Source: Hormoscilla sp. GM7CHS1pb (GTDB lineage Bacteria > Cyanobacteriota > Cyanobacteriia > Cyanobacteriales > Desertifilaceae). Taken from it: a DNA stretch of 64,000 bases. The notes beneath the pieces are model-generated. The model saw only the letters and a program-made list of their open reading frames with translations, was not told where the DNA came from and ran no database searches. The position numbers and the translations under genes are program-made. The stretch's first letter is position 1; each line of letters begins with the position of its first letter. Positions 45,646 through 53,722 of the stretch are shown here, piece by piece. The stretch spans positions 310,001 to 374,000 of the forward strand of contig JACONN010000005.1 of the NCBI GenBank assembly GCA_014323675.1. The letters are read 5' to 3'.

Positions 45646-47445
45646 CTAAAAATCCATTTTTGCCTGATAGATCTCAACTGGGTTACCATCTGGATCGAGG
45701 CATCTAAAAAATCGCCTTCCCTGTTTAGAAGAAATCTGCTGCAAAATTTTTACTCCAAATTGGACCGCATTATTGTAAGCTGGCTCTAATAATTTGATTT
45801 CCAAGCAGATAGTAGCATTCCTCTCTGGAGTATTACTCGGTACTTCGCTGCTTTTGAGATTATTTAATTGCTGTAAGACAATGCGATCGCATCTTACCAA
45901 AGCCTTTGATTCCTTTTCAACTTTTAGTCCTAAAACCCTTTCATAAAAAAACCGTGCTTTTTCTAGGTTGACAACCGGTAATTTAACTGTCATTTGACGG
46001 ACATCAACCGGTTTTATATCTATCTCATGCGGGAATTCGCTGACCGCATGAGAGTGGTTTTCATCCTTCATTTCATTTTTCTGGCGTGACAGCTTGGTGA
46101 TATACAGAGTTTGACCATCAACAGTCGTTACTTTCCAATAATTTGCCACTGTTGTTTTAGATAAAGGCTGATGCTGTTGTCTATCAGATATGTTGGCTTT
46201 TCTGTCATCTGGAATCACAACAATATCGCCATGATTTGACACTGCAAGTTTTTCCAGGAAAGAATCAAGATGTTTTTTTCTAGTCTCAATTGCCAGATGA
46301 GCTTGACCAGCACCTTGATTTTTGACTAAATTTTCTGCCAATTCTCTAATATACCTAGCATCCTGAACTTGCTCTGCATAGTCTCCTAACCATTCAATTC
46401 CATGCACAGCACCAAGAATTCCACCAGTCATGGATGCAATTGTATCGGTGTCAGCTCCAAAAGCGAATGCTGGGAATTTAAGACCATTAATTGGATCGGC
46501 GGCGTAGCGCGAAGCCAGAAATATGGCAGCAGCAGCACTCACGGTTCCAGCACCTTTATGACTGGAAAAACATCCTAGTTGGGTAAGTACCTCCTGCTCA
46601 ACTGGGAGGGCACCTTGTTTCATTCCCTGTTGGCATTGTTCCAGCAGCTTTTTCATTTCCTCAACAGTCGATCGCCAATTCTTTTGATATTCTCCAGCAT
46701 TGACTTCTTTAGCAGCAGGTTTCCAGGTTGGGAAAATATCATCCAACTCTGGCAACTCCGACCAATACTTAACTTCAGACAGCACTCGGTCAATAATTGC
46801 GCCGTAGGTCAGAGTATTTGTTTCTCGCAAAGCGATCCAGACTGCAAAGCTATAAACAAGAGCGCCAACTAATGCCCTCGGATGACCGTGGGTACAAACG
46901 CCATTCACAACTACATTCTTAGCAATGGAGCGAAAATCCGTTCCCGTTGCACCTAACAGACAGTGCGGCAAAATTCGCATCGCCACACCATTACCACCCG
47001 CATCAAAGTATTTCTGATTATCTGCAGCTTTCGGAGCAGACCAAGGCTCTTTTCCAGCTAGCCATTGCTTTGCAGCTCGTTTTGTAGCTCCACCACCACC
47101 TCGTTCGTAACAAGTCCAAGTTGGCAGCTCCTTTTTTGTGAGATGATGCCACCACTGCTGACCGAAAAGGAGGCTTCTAGCAGTGCAGAGGAGCAATTGA
47201 GTATCGTCGCTGTATTCCCCTGGAAGGATTACTTCTTCATGTGGATAATATTGACCTCCCGATCGGCGTACCCATCGTTGGAATCTATCGACTGGCGATT
47301 TTTCTGGAGAAGCTGCTTTGCGATCGATTCTTTTCGCTTCCATTTCTTGGGGCCATCCCAGTGCATCGCCAACTGCAGCGCCCAGAAATGCTCCTTGCGC
47401 CTTGGCAATTATAGAAAGCCCGTTGTGGCGATTGTCATTAGTCAT
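45646..47445 (-). CDS. ADP-ribosylglycohydrolase (DraG type) fused to a C-terminal glyoxalase/VOC domain
   Basis: The start is set at ATG 47445 (MTNDNRHNG) because GAAAGGAAGG precedes it. Residues 15-385 form a DraG/ARH fold: GAFLGAAVGDALGWP, YSDDTQLLL (78-86, dinuclear-metal acidic pair), THGHPRALVGAL (185-196) and FGADTDTIASMTGG (329-342, the second metal-binding acidic cluster). These enzymes remove ADP-ribose from modified targets. A linker with YWKVTTVDGQTLYITKLSR (436-454) leads to a VOC-fold domain (485-599, ending DPDGNPVEIYQ). The gene follows a DarT-like gene by 26 bases, so it is the likely antidote. The VOC fusion is unusual and its role unknown. Confidence 0.88.
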   Translation of the reverse strand: MTNDNRHNGLSIIAKAQGAFLGAAVGDALGWPQEMEAKRIDRKAASPEKSPVDRFQRWVRRSGGQYYPHEEVILPGEYSDDTQLLLCTARSLLFGQQWWHHLTKKELPTWTCYERGGGGATKRAAKQWLAGKEPWSAPKAADNQKYFDAGGNGVAMRILPHCLLGATGTDFRSIAKNVVVNGVCTHGHPRALVGALVYSFAVWIALRETNTLTYGAIIDRVLSEVKYWSELPELDDIFPTWKPAAKEVNAGEYQKNWRSTVEEMKKLLEQCQQGMKQGALPVEQEVLTQLGCFSSHKGAGTVSAAAAIFLASRYAADPINGLKFPAFAFGADTDTIASMTGGILGAVHGIEWLGDYAEQVQDARYIRELAENLVKNQGAGQAHLAIETRKKHLDSFLEKLAVSNHGDIVVIPDDRKANISDRQQHQPLSKTTVANYWKVTTVDGQTLYITKLSRQKNEMKDENHSHAVSEFPHEIDIKPVDVRQMTVKLPVVNLEKARFFYERVLGLKVEKESKALVRCDRIVLQQLNNLKSSEVPSNTPERNATICLEIKLLEPAYNNAVQFGVKILQQISSKQGRRFFRCLDPDGNPVEIYQAKMDF

Positions 47446-47471
47446 GTTTCCTTCCTTTCTATCCAAAGTAT

Positions 47472-48161
47472 TTATTGAGGTCGCTTACCCGAGCTAATCC
47501 AATTGCTCAAATCATATCTTTCACTCCCAGTTGGAAACAGAGTTGGTGCGATTACAAAATCAAACCTATCTGAGGGTTCTCCCAGAATGCTCAGGCGTGC
47601 CACCTCGTTTTTCGCTTGGGTTTCCGTTGCCACAGCTATTGCTATTATATCCGACATTCCGATTTGGTCTGGGATGAGAACCTCGGCCTGGTTATCTGTG
47701 GGACAGCAGGCTAAATGGTTATCTGAGCGATTAAATCTTCTCCCTCCAGAGCCAACAACCGATTTAGCAAACATTGATGAAAAAGCCTCTGCACCTTCGG
47801 CGATGTTCCTTCCATAATTAGAAGCAGCATTTCGCGGACAAAAACGAGTTCCAGGTAACCAGAGGTACTTAGGCTTGATAAACAGAACTACCCAATCTTG
47901 GAATATGATGTCCCTAGAGCGAACCTTGTCAAAGTACCAGACATTGGGATATTCAATTGAACAACTGATGTATCCCTCATGCCTGTCGAGTCTATCCAGG
48001 TCTGTTGCCGTAAAAACACTACGTTCCTCTGATTGTAAATGTTTTGTCGCCAGGATGCCTGTGGTTCCAGTTAAAATGTGAACGAGGTTCCGCGATGGGG
48101 TAAAGTGACAAAGCCTCGTTATTCCACGACTTTCTGCTTCGCGCTTAATCGCATCAATCAT
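47472..48161 (-). CDS. DarT-like DNA ADP-ribosyltransferase (DUF4433 family)
   Basis: 229 residues from ATG 48161, which overlaps the helicase stop as ATGA. The fold landmarks of DarT are visible: CHFTPSRNLVHILTGTTGIL (N-terminal NAD-binding His and NL), GYISCSIEYPNVWYF, WVVLFIKPKYL, FCPRNAASNYG and QAEVLIPDQI, whose Glu160 is placed like the catalytic glutamate. DarT enzymes attach ADP-ribose to thymidine in single-stranded DNA and act as toxins or anti-phage effectors. The usual partner is the macrodomain DarG; none is present, but a DraG-type hydrolase follows directly. Specific activity on DNA is inferred from the family. Confidence 0.8.
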   Translation of the reverse strand: MIDAIKREAESRGITRLCHFTPSRNLVHILTGTTGILATKHLQSEERSVFTATDLDRLDRHEGYISCSIEYPNVWYFDKVRSRDIIFQDWVVLFIKPKYLWLPGTRFCPRNAASNYGRNIAEGAEAFSSMFAKSVVGSGGRRFNRSDNHLACCPTDNQAEVLIPDQIGMSDIIAIAVATETQAKNEVARLSILGEPSDRFDFVIAPTLFPTGSERYDLSNWISSGKRPQ

Positions 48162-49576
48162 TGTTTTACTCTCTGGTAAAGCTCCCAATTAGGTGGTAGA
48201 AGACTGGTCACGTCGCCGTTGTACGTTATAATTAGGCGTGTTTTGGCGCGGGTGACACCCACATACAGTAAACGTCCCTCCCGAACCATTGCCTCATTTT
48301 CACCGAAAGCAGCCACTGTTTCTGGATCCGGCAGTCGATCGCCACTACAAAATGGTAAGATAACCACGTCGAACTCCAGCCCCTTAGCAGCATGATAAGT
48401 CCCATATCGGATGCCCGGATCGGACTGCCAAGTAGTCATATTTCGATCTAGTCTGATACTATTCATTGGTAGGTGCTGAATAATTTTGTTTTCGTCTTGG
48501 CGATCGCGCAACAGAATTGCTACAGTCTGAACACTTGCTGCATCGATAGCAAGTTTTACAACCAACTTTATTTCCTGGTCAATAGAGGAACATTCAACAA
48601 GAGTTGGCAAAGGACCGTCCGCTTTGGGAGCAACCGGTTCTACGATATCGGGGATCCCTCGAAAGTAGGGCATCTTGGCAATTTCCAGACCTAACTTGGC
48701 AATTTGTTGCGTATTCCGATAGTTTTCTTTAAATTCCCATACCTTCTTGATGTCAAGTCCCGCCTCTCGCCAAGAAATCCGATGTCCATAAATCTGCTGA
48801 GCCACATCTCCCAAAAATGTCAGGGAACCATCAGGGGGAATTGCTTTAGCTAGCGATCGGATCATTTCAGGCGAGAAGTCTTGTCCTTCGTCAATCACGA
48901 CGTGCCGATAGCGACGGGGCGAACGATCGGCATCTAATTCTGCACAAACCGCAGTAGCCATGTTGTCCCAGTCATACCGTTTTGCACGCAACTCTTGATA
49001 AGCCTCGTATATCTTAAATACTCGCTCCCGGTCCCTAGGTGCTATTATAGTACCATAACTGCCCCCGTTCTCAATATCTTTATATCCTGCGTATGTGGTA
49101 ATACCTTGCTGTGCTATCCAGCGAATCTCTTCTGCAAAAAACTGCACGGGCCGTTTGAAAATATCATTCGCACCGTAACCAACAGATACATGTTCTATTG
49201 CTTTCTTAATCAACCCCTCACGGTCTTCTGGTTTAAAAATATCATTAAAGGACATTTTATGACGACAGCCAAGATAGCCCCTGGCAAACTTGTGGTAGTT
49301 CTCCACAACTACATCAGCTATGCTGTCCTCTTGTAAATGTTTCAGGTAAGAGACCAAAGCGCGGTTAAATGTAATTAACAGCGTTTTGCCGTGATGGTCT
49401 GTCTTTAGATTGGCAAGATAGGCTGCTCTTAAAATTGCCAGTATGGTTTTCCCACTGCCGGCAGTTCCCAACACTGCTATGTGTCCCTGGGCTGGCAGGT
49501 ATAGTACTTCTTTTTGGCGACCGATCGGTTTTGGTAGATTCATGCTTTGACTACTCTGGACTTGCTCCCAAATCAT
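48158..49576 (-). CDS. UvrD/Rep-like superfamily 1 helicase
   Basis: 472 residues with the SF1 motifs: LGTAGSGKT (37-44, Walker A), TFNRALVSYL (Ia), VVIDEGQDFSPEM (II), FLGDVAQQIYG (III), WEFKENYRNTQQIAKL (IV), GTYHAAKGLEFDVVILP (V) and LLYVGVTRAKTRLII (VI). It is a compact 3'-5' DNA helicase without nuclease domain. It is the first gene of a tightly packed three-gene block with a DarT-like transferase and an ADP-ribosylglycohydrolase. The ATG at 49576 lies about at the predicted +1 of the promoter at 49585-49613, so the message may be leaderless; ATG 49543 (MNLPKPIGRQKEV) is the alternative. Confidence 0.9.
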   Translation of the reverse strand: MIWEQVQSSQSMNLPKPIGRQKEVLYLPAQGHIAVLGTAGSGKTILAILRAAYLANLKTDHHGKTLLITFNRALVSYLKHLQEDSIADVVVENYHKFARGYLGCRHKMSFNDIFKPEDREGLIKKAIEHVSVGYGANDIFKRPVQFFAEEIRWIAQQGITTYAGYKDIENGGSYGTIIAPRDRERVFKIYEAYQELRAKRYDWDNMATAVCAELDADRSPRRYRHVVIDEGQDFSPEMIRSLAKAIPPDGSLTFLGDVAQQIYGHRISWREAGLDIKKVWEFKENYRNTQQIAKLGLEIAKMPYFRGIPDIVEPVAPKADGPLPTLVECSSIDQEIKLVVKLAIDAASVQTVAILLRDRQDENKIIQHLPMNSIRLDRNMTTWQSDPGIRYGTYHAAKGLEFDVVILPFCSGDRLPDPETVAAFGENEAMVREGRLLYVGVTRAKTRLIITYNGDVTSLLPPNWELYQRVKQ

Positions 49577-49584
49577 CTATCTTG

Positions 49585-49613
49585 ATTATAACCCGGTAAA
49601 CTAGACATGGCAA
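49585..49613 (-). promoter_or_regulatory. Sigma-70-type promoter of the helicase-darT-glycohydrolase block
   Basis: On the minus strand TTGCCA (49613-49608) and TATAAT (49590-49585) are separated by exactly 17 bases. The predicted start of transcription falls at about 49577, one or two bases from the helicase ATG. The box overlaps the upstream region of mtnP on the other strand. Confidence 0.65.
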
Positions 49614-49631
49614 CCAAATCTAGGAAAAACT

Positions 49632-50503
49632 CATGGCACAAGCAAAGATTGGGATTATCGGCGGTAGCGGTCTGTACAAAATGTCCGCCCTCCAGGATGT
49701 AGAAGAAGTGAGAGTTGACACGCCTTTCGGTCCCCTTCTGACTCCATCATCCTCGGCACCCTCTCTGGAACCCGGGTAGCCTTCCTGGCCCGTCACGGTC
49801 GCAATCATCATCTCCTGCCCTCGGAGTTGCCCTTCCGTGCCAATATCTATGCCATGAAGAGTTTGGGCGTGGAGTATCTGATCTCTGCTTCCGCTGTTGG
49901 TTCCCTCAAAGAAGAAGTCAAACCAATGGATATGGTGCTGCCCGATCAGTATATCGATCGCACCAAGAATCGAACTTCCACCTTTTTCGGGAACGGGATT
50001 GCGGCCCACATTGCTTTTGGTCATCCCATTTGTAGTCAATTAGCTGGAATTCTTGCCGATGCAATTGTCAGTTTGGAATTACCAGATATCACCCTGCATC
50101 GCGGCGGCACATATATCTGCATGGAAGGTCCAGCATTTTCTACTCAGGCCGAGTCAAATCTTTATCGCAGTTGGGGGGCGACAATAATTGGCATGACAGC
50201 TTTGCCCGAAGCGAAGTTAGCCCGGGAAGCAGAAATCGCCTATGCAACCTTAGCTTTAGCAACTGATTACGATTGCTGGCATCCAGACCACGACCATGTA
50301 ACCATAGATATGGTGATTGATTATCTCCGACGCAATGCCATCAATGCGCAAAATGTGATTCAAGAAACCGTCAAGCGTCTGAGCGCCAATCCTCCCTGTC
50401 CGATGCGCACTCGGCCTTAAAGTTCGCCATTTTAACCCCGCCCGAGCAAATGCCTGGGGCTACCAAGGATAAGCTAAAATTGTTATTGCAAAAGTATTTA
50501 TAA
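49632..50503 (+). pseudogene. mtnP: S-methyl-5'-thioadenosine phosphorylase, several one-base indels
   Basis: The enzyme cleaves methylthioadenosine in the methionine salvage pathway. The N-terminus is MAQAKIGIIGGSGLYK; the core has RHGRNHHLLPSELPFRANIY, FSTQAESNLYR and GMTALPEAKLAREAEI. Three slips interrupt it: an extra A near 49681 (five instead of four), a missing C at 49732-49735 (four instead of five), and a missing base near 50398 after which the end reads DAHSALKFAILTPPEQMPGA to a stop at 50503. Corrected it is 290 residues, the family size. A partial duplicate of its 5' end lies 4.1 kb upstream, on the far side of the helicase-DarT block. Confidence 0.9.
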
Positions 50504-50875
50504 ATAGGTTTGTAATTGCGCTTTAGCTCCTGTAGGTTGGGTGTGGTCAAAACCCGTCGATCTAATATGGCCTCCCAGCCGTCGGATCCCCCTGTAGGGG
50601 CGATCGCGCAGCGTGGCGCCAGCCATAGCCTGACTGGACAAATTATGACATCAAGAAACAGATGTTCTCTCCTCAGGCAACTCGCACCCCGCGAGGATCT
50701 CCCCGTACCAACTGTTTTTGACCACACCCTATGGCAGGTAATCTTAGAGATTACAGATAATACAGAAAATGGGAATTATGCGTGTTATATCGTAGTATTA
50801 GGGAGTAATGAATCCCCCTTTTAAGAAAATTAAAATCAGCTATTTTAATTGACCATTCACAATTTTATTTTGGCG
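50504..50875. repeat. Spacer with dispersed repeats
   Basis: It contains GGTGTGGTCAAAACCCGTCG (about 50538), also seen near 41280 in similar form, its inverse ACTGTTTTTGACCACACCC (about 50709), and a copy of the 23-bp element (50604-50626, core GCGCAGCGTGGCGCCAGCC). The inverse copies make the 50538-50727 segment an inverted-repeat unit. No gene is visible. Confidence 0.6.
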
Positions 50876-53416
50876 AAACTAAGCCATCCCGTCACCGGGA
50901 CGACTCGTCTTCAAAACCGGACGTGAGATTTTCACCTCATCCGGCTCCTCGGCTCCAATTTCCCACTTTCGGGCGCGTCCCTCTCTGCTGCCATCTTCCT
51001 CTGTTTTTGCATGATGGCAGTAGTCATGTAGCAACTGTAGGTTGTCGTACCTGTCTTTTCCTCCCTTAACGGTTGGTATGATGTGGTCAACTTCCCATTT
51101 GTCGCCATCCTTGAATGTTAGTCCGCATCTCGCGCATTTACCCTTTTGTCTCTTTAGCAGATTCAAGACTCTCTGCTTTACTTCTGGGCTTTTTCTTAAC
51201 CTGAGACTCCAATATGTGAGGTTTCCATCCATGGGGCTGCTTGTTCCCTTCACTTTTGTGTGTCTGATTATCTCAGTTTCGGAGTGTTGGTACAGTGTGA
51301 CCGCCTCACCGTTCTTTAGCTTGCCGATGAAGTTCCATTGGCGAGTTTGAGTGGGGGTCCAATATTTCTTTGCTATCCATGTCTTGGATTTGTTCGGATG
51401 CCTTCTTTTTGCCCAATTCCATGTCCATTTCCATAGTTGTGCGTCCATTTCCCCGAACACTTCCTTGCTGACTACCGTTCTAAAATAGTTGCACCATCCT
51501 CTTATTATCGGGTTTAGCTTGGCTATCAGTGCGGCCTGTGGTAGTGCTCTATGGCTTTTTTACTACATTCTGGAGTTTTTCTTTATGCCTTTCTATGGCT
51601 TTTTGACTGGGCTTGATTAATGTTTTGAATCCGAGTGGTTGGCCATTTGTGTTTTTGCCGCTACGATGTTTCCCCACTTTGTACTGTCTGACGTTGAATC
51701 CAAGGAAGTCAAACCCTGGTTTTTCTCCGTCTAACGTGTGAGATATATGTGTCTTTTCGGCCTTGAGTTCCAATCCTATCTCAGATAACCATTCTTGAAC
51801 GACCTTTCGGGCTTGCTCAATTACCTCTCGGTTTTCATGCATTACCACAAAGTCATCCGCGTATCTCACTACTGTTAGTTTACTTTGTTCATTTATTGTC
51901 TTTGGGACTACTCCCATGACCGTAGTTTCCATTCCATGAAGCGCGATATTGGCTAGCAATGGAGATATCACTCCCCCTTGCGGAGTACCGGCCTCGGTTG
52001 CCTGGAATAATCCTCGGTCCATCACCCCGGCTTTTAGCCATCCTCGTATTACTTTCCGAATCGGTGATGAGTTATTCAGTTTTTTCAGTAGTGCCTTATG
52101 GTCTATCTTGTCAAAACACTTGGCAATATCCGCATCTAGTACCCACTTGGGTTTGTTCCGGATGCTTTTGAATATTGCTTCGATTGCATCGTGACATCCT
52201 CTCGGGCGTCTGAATCCATATGAGTTTGTCTCATACACCGCTTCCCATTCGGGCTCTAGTGCCATCTTGACTACTCCTTGCAGAGCTCTGTCATACATTG
52301 TTGGTATTCCCAGCGGCCTCTTTTCCTTTCGTCCAGGTTTTGGTATCCATACCCTACGGGTTGGGTTTACTTTCTTCCCTTTCTCCACTCGAAGTTGCCT
52401 GACCAGTGGTTGTCTTTCAGAGGGCTTCAGTGCAATGATGCCGTCTATCCCTGCTGTCTTCTTACCCCTGTTTTGTTGGGTCACCTGTCTGACAGCAATC
52501 ATTTTTGCTGACCAGGACCTTGTCATTAATCCCTGGAGTCTGCGAACTAACCGTTTGTCACCTTTTTGGGTCGCTCTGTAGATTCGTTTTTGCAGCTTGA
52601 ACACCGCCCTCTCCAGCTTGCGCCAGGGGACTGCGTTCCAGTCATACATTCGCCTATTGGTGATGTTCCGTGACATGTCTACTGCTACTAAGTTCTACAT
52701 TCTTGAAACCGTGAAGGGCGTCAGCTCTATCCTATCCATTACAGATAGTCATTTGCTTCTCCACTTCATCCTTCCCGACCATGACCTGCTTATGACTTGC
52801 AGATTTTGCGCCTGTGGTGGCTACTCAACCTTATCGACCTTGGATTGAGAGTACACGATCGGTTTACCTCGTTCCTATAGATGATTGTTTGTGGTTTTAG
52901 GTTGGATTCTATACGCCGGGTTTGTTGCCAGTGCTTGTTGGTCGGGGATACATCCGCCAACGACCTTTACCCTTTACCTTTTGGTCCAGCGTGTAAGCCT
53001 TATTCCGCTGGTTTGATATAACGACGCTTACGAATCTTCGCATGCTGCTCACCATGACCACTTGCTCGAGGTTGACCGGTTTAGGCTACCAGCCAGGGCG
53101 CCTTTCCATCCCGCTTTACGGATTGATGCCATCGCGTCCGGGAGCACCCACCCGGTCGTGTCGCTCCCGCGCACGACATGGGTGGGTGTCTCCGGACGCG
53201 AAGCTACCGTAGGGATGGTGCTTTTACCCCTGCACCTGGGGAGAAGGACTTGCACCTTCATCATCTCCGGATTTCGCCGGTCCTCTCTGATGTTTCCACC
53301 GATGGTCGGCTTGTCCTATAAGTTGTCAGAGCTAATGCTGCTCTGCTAGTGGTCCCGGTTCTATGGCTTGTGACGAGTCACTCCCATTTTGAACCTCTAC
53401 ACTAAACGAATCACAC
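50876..53416 (-). mobile_element. Full-length group II intron, 2.54 kb
   Basis: On the minus strand it runs from GTGTGATTCGTTTAGTG (53416) to CTTAGTTT (50876). Domain V lies at about 50913-50947 and the RT-maturase-HNH gene at 50879-52676. The 5' domain carries the same GC-rich hairpin as the other copies (about 53125-53190). It is complete at the RNA level, but its protein has one frameshift. It sits in a spacer, not in a recognisable gene. Confidence 0.92.
50879..52676 (-). pseudogene. Group II intron reverse transcriptase/maturase/HNH protein, one frameshift
   Basis: It starts MSRNITNRRMYDWNAVPWRK, with RT domains (WVLDADIAKCFDKIDHKALL, AGTPQGGVISPLLANIALHG, VVRYADDFVV), the maturase X domain, and a C-terminal HNH (CARCGLTF, WEVDHIIP, LLHDYCHH). 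One extra base near 51555 (LQNVVK... then RALPQAALIAKLNPIIRGW) splits the frame. The corrected length is 598 residues, normal for this class. It is the best preserved intron protein in the window; a single reversion would make it active. Confidence 0.9.
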
Positions 53417-53722
53417 GTAACCCTTATCATCAATAAAGTTGTACAACAAAAGTTACATAATTTTACAAATTCTAAAAAATTTTAAATTTTCTTTTTTAAA
53501 CCATCCCTACCCCCCGATTTCCTGATGGCTTTGTCAAGCGTATTTATACTGAAATTATGAAAATAAAAATTTGACGAAAATAGTACAGAGTTCAGTTCCA
53601 GTCATCAACATAGCGATCGCTCGTAGCAGAGATCGTTATGCTCGTGAGGGACGGGTTTTGACCACACCCCTGTAGGTTGGGTAACGAACCTTACCCAACC
53701 TACATTACCCCTTCGCCATTCC
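53417..53722. other. AT-rich spacer
   Basis: No gene is visible. It begins with the 5' exon of the intron (GTAACCCTTATC on the plus strand) and contains an A/T-rich stretch at 53450-53500. Near 53650-53700 a GGGTTTTGACCACACCCCTG copy precedes an inverted CCTGTAGGTTGGGTAACG / CCCAACCTACATTAC hairpin. Confidence 0.4.

Noticed and set aside
45646..47445. Macrodomain DarG antitoxin
   Set aside because: The sequence has DraG/ARH motifs (SDDTQ, GADTDT) and none of the macrodomain phosphate loops, so it is not a standard DarTG pair.
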